Notes: generated by a model not told the origin, from the letters alone. Positions 47,903 to 58,483 are shown, counted from the first letter of the stretch. The stretch is DNA of 64,000 bases from Mesorhizobium sp. J428 (GCF_024699925.1 NZ_JAJOMX010000001.1:2518001-2582000); one strand, 5' to 3'. Numbers and translations are program-made.

Positions 47903-48630
47903 AGAGGTGGGACGGCCCGGATCATGATGGCGTGGGCGGCGCGCACCAGCGCAGCATTGTCGCCGGCCGGACTGTCGTCCGGTAGCACCAGCACGTCCTC
48001 ATAGCCGATCCGCGTGTCGCAGCGGCGCCGTGCCGCTTCGTTGACACATGGCCAGGCGCTGCGGCCGGAGCCGTGCAGCAGGATCGGTGCGGCAATCGAC
48101 CGGTTGGCGAGGATGCGCAGCACTCGATCCGCTTCGTCGAGCGCCGTCTGCGGCTCGACGTCCTGCATCTCGATCAGGATGCGCAGGGGCGGCGGCAGAT
48201 CGGGCAGCGCTGTGAAACGCTCCGCGTCCGCCACCGACCAGATTCCAGCCTCGATGCCGATACCGCGCCCGGCCATCATCGCCATGATTTCGGGCGCGTC
48301 GTCCTCGTTGAGATTGATGGAGACGTAGTCGGGTAGCGCGGTCCAGCCGGCCATGTCTTCATGGCGTGCCCGTCCGCCGGGTGCGATCCAGGTGCCGGTG
48401 CTGATGCCGACGGGCATGTGGGGCACGGCGGCGCGGATCGCGGCGAGCGCCGCGGCGACATCGCCTGGCGCAAGGCTTTCGGTGCCCATGGCATTGCGCG
48501 GATGAACGTGAAGCGTTTCCGCCCCAGCATCGCGGCACGCCATGGCATCCGCCGCCAGTTCGGACGGTGTCAGGGGAACGCGCGCCGCCACAGTGCGGAC
48601 GCGTCCCCCGTTGAGGCAGGCCTGAAGCAT
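47899..48630 (-). CDS. BKACE (DUF849, 3-keto-5-aminohexanoate cleavage enzyme) family protein
   Basis: The 243-residue protein begins MLQACLNGGRVRTVAARVPL and has ETLHVHPRNAMGTESL (zinc-binding HxH) and PVGISTGTWIAP, then DYVSINLNEDDAPEIMAMMA and ILLHGSGRSAWP. These are the marks of the BKACE family, which condenses or cleaves beta-keto acids with acetyl-CoA using zinc. It is a shorter relative than Kce (about 275). The substrate is unknown, and its place inside a Liv operon suggests that it processes the imported compound. Confidence 0.88.
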   Translation of the reverse strand: MLQACLNGGRVRTVAARVPLTPSELAADAMACRDAGAETLHVHPRNAMGTESLAPGDVAAALAAIRAAVPHMPVGISTGTWIAPGGRARHEDMAGWTALPDYVSINLNEDDAPEIMAMMAGRGIGIEAGIWSVADAERFTALPDLPPPLRILIEMQDVEPQTALDEADRVLRILANRSIAAPILLHGSGRSAWPCVNEAARRRCDTRIGYEDVLVLPDDSPAGDNAALVRAAHAIMIRAVPPL

Positions 48631-48653
48631 CGGGTGCGAACTGTCCCGCTGCC

Positions 48654-49796
48654 CTACATCTTGCACTTCTCGGCGTAGGCGTCGCCGTGGTCGGTGAAGG
48701 AGGTGCCGATGATCTTGTTGGTCAGCACGCCGTCGCCGTTCTTGTAGACCTCGCGCACATAGAAGTCCTGGATGGGGTGGTTGTTGGTGTTGAACTTGAA
48801 CTTTCCGCGCACGCTGTCGAATTCGGCCGCCTTAAGCGCGGCACGGAAGGCGTCGGCGTCCTTCACGCTCGCCTTACCCTTGGCGGCGATCAGCAGGTTC
48901 GCCGTATCGTAGGCCTGCGCGGCGTAGATAGAGGGCAGGCGGTTGTATTCAGCCTTGAACGCCTCGACGAAGGCCTTGGACGCCGCATTATCGAGATCCG
49001 GGGACCAGGAGGCGGTGTTCTTCGCGCCGATCGCCGCATCGCCGATTGCCGGCAGCACGTCCTGGCTGAAGGAGAAGCCGGGACCCATGACCGGAATGCC
49101 GACGCCCGACTGCGCATACTGCTTCATGAAGGCGATGCCCATGCCGCCCGGGAGGAAGAAGAACACGGAATCGGCGCCCGAGGCGCGGATCTGCGCGATC
49201 TCGGCGGCGTAGTCGGTCTGGCCGAGTTGCGTGTAAACCTCGCCCGCCAGTTCGCCCTTGTAGTAGCGCTTGAAGCCGTTGAGCGAATCCGTGCCCGCCG
49301 GATAGTTCGGCGCCAGGATGAACATCTTCTTGATGCCCTGCTGCTGGGCATAGTTGCCGGCGGCCTCGTGGAAGTTGTCGTTCTGGTAGGCGACGTTGAA
49401 ATAGTTCTGGTTGCACTTGTCGCCGGCCAACGGCGACGGGCCGGCATTGACCGAGAGGTAGAACTTGCCCTGCGCGACCGCGTTCGGAACCACTGCCATG
49501 GCGAGGTTCGACCAGATGATACCGGTCAGAACGTCGACCTGCTCGGCCTGGATCATCTTGTCGGCGATCTGCACCGCGATCTCCGGCTTCATCGCGTCAT
49601 CCTCTGTGACGACGGTAATCTCGGCGTCATTTGCCTTCTTGATTGCCAGCATGAAGCCGTCGCGCGCGTCGACGCCGAGGCCGGCGCCGCCGCCCGACAG
49701 CGTGGTGATCATGCCGATCTTCAGCGGCTCGGCCATAGCCAGGCCGGACACGCCGACCGCCAGGCCGAAGGCGATCGCTGCAAGAAGCTTACCCAT
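48654..49796 (-). CDS. Periplasmic substrate-binding protein of Liv operon 2
   Basis: The 380-residue protein has a signal peptide (MGKLLAAIAFGLAVGVSGLA, cut near AMAEP) and the Peripla_BP_6 pattern: LKIGMITTLSGGGAGLGVDA, AQGKFYLSVNAGPSPLAGDK, FILAPNYPAGTDSLNGFKRY and PVMGPGFSFSQDVLPAIG. Its ligand is unknown and probably differs from that of operon 1. It lies 23 bases upstream of the BKACE gene. Confidence 0.92.
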   Translation of the reverse strand: MGKLLAAIAFGLAVGVSGLAMAEPLKIGMITTLSGGGAGLGVDARDGFMLAIKKANDAEITVVTEDDAMKPEIAVQIADKMIQAEQVDVLTGIIWSNLAMAVVPNAVAQGKFYLSVNAGPSPLAGDKCNQNYFNVAYQNDNFHEAAGNYAQQQGIKKMFILAPNYPAGTDSLNGFKRYYKGELAGEVYTQLGQTDYAAEIAQIRASGADSVFFFLPGGMGIAFMKQYAQSGVGIPVMGPGFSFSQDVLPAIGDAAIGAKNTASWSPDLDNAASKAFVEAFKAEYNRLPSIYAAQAYDTANLLIAAKGKASVKDADAFRAALKAAEFDSVRGKFKFNTNNHPIQDFYVREVYKNGDGVLTNKIIGTSFTDHGDAYAEKCKM

Positions 49797-49964
49797 CTCG
49801 ATACTCCCGTTGTTTCATTGTCCCGCGGCGGGGCCCCCGCTCGGTTTTTTGGTTCCACGACAGCACTTTCCACAGTTCTGCGAAAACTTCCACCTCGACA
49901 TGCGGATCGGCCAACGCGTTTCCTGAAAGGGGCTGCGATGTTCGTTGCTCGCAGACTGACCGCG

Positions 49965-50729
49965 TCAGTCGCGGTAGGTCGAGCCTTCCTCATCGAGGAT
50001 GAGCTTGAGCTGTTCGAGGTGGCGCGCGGCGGTGGCGACCGGGTAGGCGTCCATCTGGCTGGCGACTGTCTCGGCCACCTCGTCGGACAGGAAGCGCAGC
50101 GGTCGACCCGTCCACAACGCCTTGACGTAGTTTTCGCAGGCGCGCTCGAAATAGTAGAGTCGGTCGAATGTGTCGGCGACGGTCTCGCCGATGATGAGCA
50201 GGCCGTGATTGCCCATCACCATGATCTTGACCTTCGGATCGGTGAAGAGCTTCGCGCAACGCGTACCTTCCTCTTCGAAGGCAAGGCCGCCATATCCTTC
50301 ATCGATCACGACGCGATTGTGGAACATGGCGGAGTTCTGGTCGACCGCCGGCAGGCGCGAATCCGCCAGCGAGGCGAGCACTGTGGCGTACCGCGAATGG
50401 ACGTGCATGGCGCATCGCGCATGTGGCACGAGCCGATGCAGCGATCCGTGCAGGCCCCAGGCGGTCGGGTCCGGCGCGTCGGGGCGCTCCATGGTGCGCG
50501 GATCGTTGGCGTCGACCAGAACGAGGTCGCTGGCGCGCACCCGGCTGAAATGCACCATGTTGGGATTGATGAGGAACTGCGTGCCGTCGTCGTTGACGGC
50601 GAGCGAGAAATGATTGGCAACCGCCTCGTGCATGTCGAGACGCGCCGTCCAGCGGAGCGCCGCGGCAAGATCGACGCGCTGGTCGACATGGGTGATGTTG
50701 GAACCGATACGGCGCGCGGCGACATTCAT
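49965..50729 (-). CDS. Class II aldolase/adducin domain protein
   Basis: The 254-residue protein has AALRWTARLDMHEAVANHFS, PHARCAMHVHSRYATVLASL (zinc-binding HxH), MGNHGLLIIGETVADTF (third zinc His) and YYFERACENYVKAL. These are class II aldolase hallmarks, as in fuculose- or ribulose-phosphate aldolases; a glutamate in the active loop is plausible but not checked. It is separated by 168 bases from the binding protein gene downstream, same strand, and probably belongs to the same pathway. Confidence 0.9.
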   Translation of the reverse strand: MNVAARRIGSNITHVDQRVDLAAALRWTARLDMHEAVANHFSLAVNDDGTQFLINPNMVHFSRVRASDLVLVDANDPRTMERPDAPDPTAWGLHGSLHRLVPHARCAMHVHSRYATVLASLADSRLPAVDQNSAMFHNRVVIDEGYGGLAFEEEGTRCAKLFTDPKVKIMVMGNHGLLIIGETVADTFDRLYYFERACENYVKALWTGRPLRFLSDEVAETVASQMDAYPVATAARHLEQLKLILDEEGSTYRD

Positions 50730-50810
50730 GGGCTGGGCTCCTGCGAGGCCGCAGCATGCACCGGCGCGGGATCCGGGACAACAGCAACGATCTTCCGGGC
50801 CGTACCCCTG

Positions 50811-50907
50811 AAACGAAAATGGCCGCCACGGTGGAGGGGGGTTCCGTGGCGGCCTTACTCGAAACGATGCGGCAGCCCGGAGAGGGGGGATGAGGCTGCC
50901 GCAGTGT
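50811..50907 (-). ncRNA. Candidate small RNA with two C-rich-loop hairpins and a terminator tail
   Basis: On the minus strand two perfect hairpins are present. The first (50868-50903) has stem GCGGCAGCC/GGCTGCCGC and loop TCATCCCCCCTCTCCG. The second (50821-50854) has stem GGCCGCCACGG/CCGTGGCGGCC and loop AACCCCCCTCCA, and is followed by ATTTTCGTTT, a rho-independent tail. The loops share CCCCCCTC, complementary to Shine-Dalgarno-like GGAGG tracts. A TTGAAG...TATACC promoter-like pair lies just upstream, with a short spacer. Such paired C-rich loops resemble the alpha-r14/cuckoo RNAs of rhizobia and Rhodobacter, a similarity recalled from family knowledge only. It lies in the 404-base gap between the aldolase and polA. 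Confidence 0.65.
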
Positions 50908-51133
50908 CCGGTATAGGCGGGGGACGGGCCTTCAACCGAACTCGGCGTTAATTGCCGATGACCGTGATTTGGGTCCCTGAACGTGGCGATTCAAGGGCGT
51001 CAAGATTACATCTTTGTAACGAAGGCGTGAGGAACAAAGGCATCTGCCGCACCCTGTCAGGTCCTGACAGCTACACGCGTTTCGCGCGGCTTTCCGATAG
51101 ACCCTGCGAGCCCGCCGCGCTATCCCTTCCGGC

Positions 51134-54100
51134 ATGAAAAAAGGCGATCACCTCTTCCTCGTTGACGGCTCGGGCTACATCTTCCGCGCCTATCACGCGC
51201 TGCCGCCGCTTACCCGCAAGTCGGACGGGCTGCCGGTTGGGGCGGTCTCCGGCTTTTGCAACATGCTGTGGAAGCTGATGCAGGACGCGCGCAACACCGA
51301 CGTCGGCGTCACGCCCACCCATCTCGCCGTCATCTTTGACTATTCGTCGAAGACGTTCCGCAACGAGCTCTATTCCGACTACAAGGCCAACCGCTCCGCG
51401 CCGCCGGAGGATCTGGTGCCGCAGTTCGGGCTGATCCGACAGGCGACGAAGGCCTTTGACCTGCCCTGCATCGAGATGGAGGGGTTCGAGGCCGACGACC
51501 TGATCGCGACCTACTGCCGGCTGGCGCGGGAGGCAGGCGCAGATGCCACGATCATCTCATCCGACAAGGACCTGATGCAACTCGTCGGTCCGGCGGTTTC
51601 GATGTACGACCCGATGAAGGACAAGGAGATCAATGTTCCCGAGGTGATCGAGAAGTGGGGCGTGCCGCCGGAAAAGATGATCGACCTGCAGGCGCTGACG
51701 GGCGATTCCATCGACAACGTGCCGGGCGTGCCGGGTATCGGGCCGAAGACGGCCGCACTTCTGCTCGAACAGTTCGGCGATCTCGATACGCTGCTGGCTC
51801 GTGCCGGCGAGATCAAGCAGGAGAAGCGGCGCGAGGCAATCATCGCCAATGCCGAGAAGGCGCGCATCTCGCGCCTGCTGGTAACGCTGAAGGACGACGT
51901 GCCGAATGTCGAGCCCCTGGACGATTTCGTACTGCAGCCGCCGAACGGGCCGAAGCTGATCGCCTTCCTCAAGGCGCTTGAGTTCACTACCCTCACTCGT
52001 CGTGTGGCCGAGGCGAGCGGGACGGAAGCCGCTGAGGTTGAGCCGGCCGTCGTGAAGGTGGAGTTCGGCGACGCGGCGCACGGACCGGATGTGGGGTCGG
52101 GCGGTAGATCCCCCTCTGCCCTGCCGGCCATCTCCCCCTCAGGGGGGGAGATTGGACAATCGCAAACGTCGAAGCTGCCGATCTCCCCCTTGAGGGGGAG
52201 ATGCCCGGCAGGGCAGAGGGGGGGGCCAAACACCCCGTCCGCCCTCGCCGCCTCGCGCGCACAGATCGCCACCTCCACAGCGTTCGACGTCAAGTCCTAT
52301 ACGTGCATCCGCGACATCGCCGAGCTCTACCGCTGGATGGACGAGGCGCGCGAGGCCGGCGTCGTTGCCTTCGACACCGAGACCACTTCGCTCGATCCGA
52401 TGCAGGCGGAGCTGTGCGGTTTCTCGATCGCCACCGCGCCCGGACGCGCGGCCTATGTGCCGGTCGGCCACAAGAGCGGTGTCGGCGATCTGCTCGGCGG
52501 CGGGCTGGTGGAGAACCAGATCCCGATCCGCGACGCTCTCGCCGCGCTGAAGCCGCTGCTGGAAGATCCGTCGGTCCTGAAGGTCGCGCAGAACCTGAAA
52601 TACGACCTGGTGGTGATGAACCGCCACGGCATCGACGTGCGCCCCTACGACGACACGATGCTGCTGTCCTACGTGGTCGATGGCGGCGCATCGACCAGCC
52701 ACGGCATGGACGCGCTGTCGGAGAAGTGGCTCGGCCACAAGCCGATTGCCTTCAAGGACGTCAGCGGCTCCGGCAAGTCTTTCGTCACCTTCGACATGGT
52801 CGACCTCGATCGGGCCACCTGCTACGCGGCCGAGGACGCGGATGTGACGCTGAGGCTCTGGTTGGTCCTGAAGCCGCGGCTGGTCGCGAAAGGCTTGGTC
52901 TCGGTCTACGAGCGGCTGGAGCGTCCGCTGGTGCCGGTGCTGTCGAACATGGAACAGCGCGGCATTTCGATCGACCGGCAGATCCTGTCGCGCCTTTCCG
53001 GCGAACTAGCGCAGAACGCCGCCCGCATCGAGGACGAGATCTACGCACTGGTCGGCGAGCGCATCAACATCGGCTCGCCCAAGCAGCTCGGCGACATCCT
53101 GTTCGGCCGGATGGGCCTGCCGGGAGGCTCGAAGACCAAGACCGGCCAGTGGTCGACCTCGGCGCAGCTTCTCGAAGACCTTGCGGCCGAGGGCCACGAA
53201 CTGCCGCGCAAGATTGTCGACTGGCGCCAGCTCACCAAGCTGAAGTCGACCTATACCGACGCGCTGCCGGGCTTCGTGAACCCGGAGACCGGCCGCGTGC
53301 ACACCTCCTACGCGCTCGCGTCGACGACGACAGGGCGGTTGTCATCGTCCGACCCCAACCTGCAGAACATCCCGGTCCGCACCGCCGAAGGCCGGAAGAT
53401 CCGCACCGCCTTCGTCGCCGAGCCTGGCCACAGACTGATCTCGGCCGATTACAGCCAGATCGAGCTGCGCGTGCTGGCGCATGTCGCCGACATTCCGCAA
53501 TTGAAGAAGGCCTTTTCCGAAGGCGCCGACATCCATGCGATCACGGCCTCGGAGATGTTCAACGTGCCTGTGGCGGGCATGCCGTCAGAAATCCGTCGCC
53601 GCGCCAAGGCGATCAATTTCGGCATCATCTACGGCATTTCGGCCTTCGGGCTGGCCAACCAGCTGTCGATCCCGCGCGAGGAGGCGTCGGACTACATCAA
53701 GCGCTACTTCGAGCGCTTCCCCGGGATCCGCGACTATATCGAGGAAACCAAGGAGTTCGCGCGCCGCGAGGGCTATGTCGAGACGATCTTCGGCCGACGC
53801 ATCCACTATCCGGAGATCAGGTCGCCGAATCCGTCGGACGTGCGTTCAACGAGCGCGCCTCTACCAATGCGCGGCTGCAGGGCACGGCGGCCGACATCAT
53901 ACGGCGCGCCATGATCCGCATGGACGCAGCACTCGTTGCCGCCGAACTCGATGCGGTGCGTATGCTTCTGCAGGTGCACGACGAACTGATCTTCGAGGCG
54001 CGCGAGGAAGACGTCGAGCAGGCGATCCCGGTGATCCGCGAAGTGATGGAGAATGCAGCGATGCCGGCTGTGTCGATGTCGGTGCCGCTCAGCGTCGACG

Positions 54101-54135
54101 CACGCGCCGCGCACAACTGGGACGAGGCGCACTGA
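51134..54135 (+). pseudogene. polA: DNA polymerase I, one frameshift near the 3' end and an in-frame palindromic insert
   Basis: With one C added at about 53839 the gene gives 1000 residues, the usual rhizobial length. The 5'-nuclease domain (about 1-290; HLAVIFDYSSKTFRNELYSD) comes first. The repeat-encoded insert (about 324-369) follows, then a 3'-5' exonuclease-type domain (VAFDTETTSLDPMQAELCGF) and the polymerase: motif A DYSQIELRVLAHVA, motif B RRRAKAINFGIIYG, and after the break FNERASTNARLQGTAADIIR and motif C VHDELIFEA. It repairs DNA and removes primers. The gene is very likely intact in the organism. Confidence 0.95.
52109..52224. repeat. Palindromic repeat (family A) inside polA, read in frame
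   Basis: The left arm (52109-52152, CCCCCTCTGCCCTGCCGGCC then ATCTCCCCCTC) and the right arm (52178-52224) are inverted copies. The arm matches the element at 15717-15872 closely. The frame is kept across it, adding about 45 residues in the linker between the nuclease domain and the proofreading-type domain. Confidence 0.85.
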
Positions 54136-54165
54136 CGGCGCCTCGATCGTGGCCGGCCGGTCCGC

Positions 54166-54564
54166 TCAGGCGGAGGCGCACTTTCCGCAGGTGCCGCGCA
54201 GTTCGATGGCGGCCTTGCTCGCTCTGAAGCCTGTCGCCTGCGCCCAGGCTTCCAGACGTTCGGACACGATCGGATCGGTGAATTCCGTCACCTGGCCGCA
54301 TGTTTCGCAGATGGCGAAGCCGGTGATGCCGTGGTCGTGGTGATGGTGGCCGTGGCATGCGACGAAGGAATTGATGCTCTCCAGCCGGTGCACCAGCCCG
54401 CTCTTCATCAGCGTGTCGAGCGCGCGGTAGACCTGCAGCGGCGCACGGAAGCCGTCGTCGCGAAGCTGGTCGAGCAGGGCATAGGCACTGAGCGGGCCTT
54501 CGGACTTTTCGAGCCGGTCGAGCACGAGGGTCTGGTTTCGCGTGAGGTCTGTCCTGGTCGCCAT
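54166..54564 (-). CDS. Fur family metalloregulator (Zur-like)
   Basis: The 132-residue protein starts MATRTDLTRNQTLVLDRLEK. The winged helix follows (SAYALLDQLRDDGFRAPLQV, YRALDTLMKSGLVHRLES), then FVACHGHHHHDHGITGFAIC with a His-rich metal site, CETCG, and the C-terminal CGKC, the second half of the structural zinc site. The AYALLDQLRDDG-type N-terminus and TGFAICETCGQV fit Zur more than Fur or Mur. No znu genes are nearby. ATG 54579 is an alternative start. Confidence 0.9.
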   Translation of the reverse strand: MATRTDLTRNQTLVLDRLEKSEGPLSAYALLDQLRDDGFRAPLQVYRALDTLMKSGLVHRLESINSFVACHGHHHHDHGITGFAICETCGQVTEFTDPIVSERLEAWAQATGFRASKAAIELRGTCGKCASA

Positions 54565-54645
54565 GTTGCCTTCAACCATTCCGCGCGCGGTTTGTGAAGC
54601 GCGATGGCGCAAATATGGGGGCTCTGCCCGAGGAAGCCAAGTCGT

Positions 54646-55341
54646 TCAGGCTGGCCGCATGGCCGCAAGCGTCGCGGGAAGGTCGGCAAGGCGGCCGATG
54701 ACGATGTCGGCGCCGATCTCGTCGACGGGCACGGAGGTGTAGCCGCCGCGCAATGCGATCACCGGAATGCCCGCCGCGCGCGCGGAGCCGACATCCGCGA
54801 CGCTGTCTCCAACCAGGATGGCGTCCTCCGGCCTGAGGCCCAGCCGTTCGAGCGCGGCGAAGATCATGTCGGGCGCGGGCTTCTTCTCGACGCCCGAATC
54901 GCCGCCGATCACGGCATCGAGGTAGGGAGACAACCCGAAATGATCAAGGATCGCCTCGGTGGGCATCTGCGGCTTGTTGGTGACGACGCCCATAAGCACG
55001 CCCTGCGCATGGAGCTCCTCGACGATTTCACGCGCGCCCGGCGTCAGCACGGTGAGCACGGTTAGGTGGTCGGCGTAGATGCCGATCATCGCCTCGTATG
55101 CGAGATCGAGCTCGTCGGCGTCGAGCGGATGGCCGACCGCGATGAAGGCGCGCTCGACCAGTTTCTTCACCCCGTTGCCGATCATCGACACAACCTCGAG
55201 GAGCGACAGCGGCCCGAGCCCGCGGCGCATCAGCAGGATGTTGATCGATGCGTGCAGGTCGGGCGCCGAATCGATCAGCGTTCCGTCGAGGTCGAACAGG
55301 ACCGCCCGCGGCCAGGTCTCGCTCAAATCACGTGTCTCCAA
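54646..55341 (-). CDS. gph: Phosphoglycolate phosphatase (HAD family)
   Basis: The 231-residue HAD enzyme has motif I VLFDLDGTLIDSAPD, motif II GVVTNKP, motif III lysine in EKKPAPD and motif IV ILVGDSVADVGSARAAG. The Gph-type cap (HASINILLMRRGLGPLSL) follows motif I. It removes 2-phosphoglycolate made during repair of DNA ends. It lies upstream of the Zur-like gene on the same strand and 44 bases below rpe. Confidence 0.93.
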   Translation of the reverse strand: METRDLSETWPRAVLFDLDGTLIDSAPDLHASINILLMRRGLGPLSLLEVVSMIGNGVKKLVERAFIAVGHPLDADELDLAYEAMIGIYADHLTVLTVLTPGAREIVEELHAQGVLMGVVTNKPQMPTEAILDHFGLSPYLDAVIGGDSGVEKKPAPDMIFAALERLGLRPEDAILVGDSVADVGSARAAGIPVIALRGGYTSVPVDEIGADIVIGRLADLPATLAAMRPA

Positions 55342-55385
55342 GGCTGATCGAATGGTTCGATCTTGACCCGCTTTGCGGCGATTTT

Positions 55386-56069
55386 CTAGGCCGCGCGCCT
55401 CATCGCACCATCCGACGCGGTGCGGATAGCCTCGATATTGGCGCGGTAGGAGGCTTCGGAGCCGCCCTTGAAGACGGCGGAGCCGGCGACCAGCACGTTC
55501 GCGCCGGCAGCAGCAACCAGAGGCGCGGTCTCGGGCGTGATGCCGCCGTCGATCTGGATATCGATCGGCCGATCGCCGATCAGCGCCTTCACGCGCTTCA
55601 CCTTCTCGACCACGGACGGGATGAAGGCCTGGCCGCCGAAGCCGGGATTGACCGTCATTAGTAGAACGAGATCGAGCCGGTCGAGCACGTATTCGATGAC
55701 GCTCTCGGGCGTGGAGGGATTGAGCGACACGCCGGCCTTTTTGCCAAGATTGCGGATCGCCTGCAGCGAGCGGTCGAGATGCGGCCCGGCCTCGGCATGG
55801 ACCGTAATGACATCGCAGCCCGCCTCGGCGAAGGCGGCGAGGTACGGATCGGCAGGCGTGATCATCAGGTGGCAGTCGAACACCTTGTCCGTGCGGTTGC
55901 GGATCGCCTTGATGACCGGCGGGCCGAAGGTGATATTCGGCACGAAATGGCCGTCCATCACGTCGAGATGGATCCAGTCCGCGCCGGCGCGCACGATCGC
56001 CTCGACCTCGTCGCCGAGCTTCGAGAAATCCGCCGAGAGAACCGACGGCGCGATGATGGTACGGCTCAT
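55386..56069 (-). CDS. rpe: Ribulose-phosphate 3-epimerase
   Basis: The 227-residue TIM barrel has [40 protein letters not shown] (catalytic Asp and metal His), [33 protein letters not shown] and [19 protein letters not shown]. It interconverts ribulose-5-P and xylulose-5-P in the pentose phosphate pathway. The start ATG at 56069 is the family start. Confidence 0.97.
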   Translation of the reverse strand: MSRTIIAPSVLSADFSKLGDEVEAIVRAGADWIHLDVMDGHFVPNITFGPPVIKAIRNRTDKVFDCHLMITPADPYLAAFAEAGCDVITVHAEAGPHLDRSLQAIRNLGKKAGVSLNPSTPESVIEYVLDRLDLVLLMTVNPGFGGQAFIPSVVEKVKRVKALIGDRPIDIQIDGGITPETAPLVAAAGANVLVAGSAVFKGGSEASYRANIEAIRTASDGAMRRAA

Positions 56070-56237
56070 GCGTCCTGCCTCGCTATGGTCATGGTGGGAG
56101 ACGTTTGCCCATGCGGCGGGCGACGGGTCAAGGCGTTTCTGTCGTCACGAGCAACCTGTACCGGTTCAAAAATCGGCCTCAATCTGCCATGAACCTTCCC
56201 TTACGGCCGGTGCGCCGCTTGGGCTTGGGAGAGACGA

Positions 56238-58413
56238 ATGGTTTTGAGACGCGCGGGCAGCCTGCTTGCGGCCGTCGCGTTCGGCGCATTGTGCGTTGGA
56301 TCGCTGGAGGCCGGAGCGCGGACCAACAGGGCGCTGCTCGTCGGCGTTTCGGAATATCCGAACCTGCCGAAGGGCGACTGGCTGGAAGGACCGAAGAACG
56401 ATGCCGGGCTGGTGCGCGACTATCTCGTCGGCAATCCGACAGCGCCCTTCGCGGCGGCTGACGTGATCGTACTCGCCAGCAACACCGAGGGCGCGGAAGT
56501 GCCGACGCGCGTTGCGATCCTGAAAGGCCTCGCGGACCTGGCGGCGAAGGCTGAGGCCGGCGACTTCGTCTACATCCAGTTCTCCGGGCACGGCTCACAG
56601 CAACCGGCGGTCGACCCGTCGACGGAGATCGACGGCAAGGACGAGATCTTCCTCGCGGCGGATGTCGCCAAGATCGATCCGGCGACGAAGCAGGTACCCG
56701 AACGCAATCCTCGACGACGAGATCGGTGCAGCGCTCGACGCCATCCGCGACAAGGGCGCCTTCGTCTGGGTCGTATTCGATGCGTGCCACTCCGGCACGG
56801 CAACGCGCGCGGCGGGGCTCGGCGTGGAGGAAAAGGAGCGCAAGATCTCGCCGGAATCGCTCGGCTTCACGCCTGAGATGATGGCCGAGGCGCGCGGCGA
56901 GGCGACGCGTGGGATGGGAGGCGACGCGGAGCGCGAAAATGCGCTTGGGCTTTCGGGTGAAGACCAGGGCGCGGGCGGCACCGAACGCGGCGGTATGGTC
57001 GCCTTCTTCGCCGCACAGACGGTGGAGACAACGCCGGAGTTTCCGCAGCCGGTCACCGATCCGTCAGGCAAGATCTTCGGCCTGTTCACCTATACGCTGA
57101 TGTCGAAGCTGGCCGAGAATCCGCAGGTCACCTACCGCCAGCTCAGCCAGAGCATCCTGCAGGCCTATTCCGGGCTAAACCGAACCAAGCCGACGCCGCT
57201 GTTCGAGGGTGATCTCGACGCGCCGGTGTTCGGTATGGAGCCTGGCGACGCCGTGCTGCAATGGAAGGTGGCGATGAAGGACGGCGTTGTCGCCCTGGCG
57301 GCCGGCATGCTGCATCGGGTCGAGCCCGGCACGAAGCTCGCCGTGTTGAAATCGCCGCTCGACTCGATAGACGACGCGATCGGCTACCTGGAGGTGCGCT
57401 CGGCGACCAACCTGACGAGCCAGGCCCTGCCGGCGGCCTTTGCCGGCCATTCCGCGCTGCGTATGGAAGAGATCCCTGACGGGGCCTATGCGCGGATCGC
57501 CGAGATGGCGGTCAACTTCGAGCTCGCGGTCGCGAAGGCGCCGGATGCGGACGGACTGTCCGAGGATGTCGCGCGCGCCAACGCGGCGCTGGAGGCGATC
57601 GCGGCGGACGGCAAGACGCCGCTGAAGCTGCGCGTGGTCGAACCGGGGGCTCCGGCCGACATACGCTTCGCGGTGATGCGCGAGAGCGACTTGCCCGGCG
57701 CCGCTGCCGGGGCGTCGACGGAGGCGGCACTCTGGCTGCTGCCGCCCTCGGGAGAGATCAGCCTGGAGACGGGCCGCCGTCCGCCGTCGATGTTCACGTC
57801 GGACGCGGAGAAGCTGGGCGCGAAACTTTCCGACGATCTTGTCGTAATCTCGCGGGCAATGAACCTGTCGCGTCTTGCGGGCGCGTCCGACTTCCGCCGC
57901 GGCGATGTCAGCGTCACCTTCTCCATCCAGCGTGCGAACGAGGAAGAGCTTACACCGATCGAGGCCGGCAACGTGCCGGTGCTGCATCCGGGCGATTCGA
58001 TCTTTGTCTCGGCGAAGAACGAGTCCCGCAAGCCGGTCGATCTCAACGTGCTCTATGTCGGCAGCGACTACACGATCAGCTCGGCGGAAGCGCCGATCCG
58101 CCTGCATGAGCGGGATGAACTGCCGGACACCGGCCTCTTCACCGTGTCGGAGGGAAGCTTCGGCAACGAGCGGCTGATCGCGGTGCTGAGCGAGGCGGAG
58201 CAGCAGTCGTCCACGCTCGACCTCGGCTATCTTGCGCAGAAGGGCGTGCGGCAGGCGACGCGCTCCGCCGCTGCGCCCGAAGGCTTCGCAGGCCTGCTGG
58301 ACGACATCGCGAAGGCGCCGGCGACGCGCGACGTCAAGCGGTTCCTGGACAAGCGCGGCTCCAAGGGCGCGGTGCTCGTCTTCCCGATGGAGACCAGCCC
58401 GGCCGCAAACTAG
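56238..58413 (+). pseudogene. Secreted caspase-like (C14) protein with a DUF4384-type domain, one frameshift in this sequence
   Basis: Removing one C from CCC at 56697-56699 joins two frames into 724 residues. A signal peptide (MVLRRAGSLLAAVAFGALCV, cut near LEAGA) leads to a caspase domain: RALLVGVSEYPNLPKGDWLE, catalytic His about 118 in YIQFSGHGSQQP and Cys about 183 in VVFDACHSGT. A middle region and a C-terminal DUF4384-like domain follow (GNVPVLHPGDSIFVSAKNES, NVLYVGSDYTISS). Such proteins are exported metacaspase relatives with no settled role. It heads a four-gene cluster ending at 59699. Confidence 0.88.
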
Positions 58414-58483
58414 CCGGCTTCCTCTTGAAGCAAACCGCGTCTATGGGATCATGACCGGGCAACGGCCCGAGGCGAGGCACGAC

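Noticed and set aside
48687-50951. 754-codon plus-strand open frame across the Liv operon 2 binding protein and aldolase genes
   Set aside because: It is antisense to well-supported genes and has a shadow-type composition.
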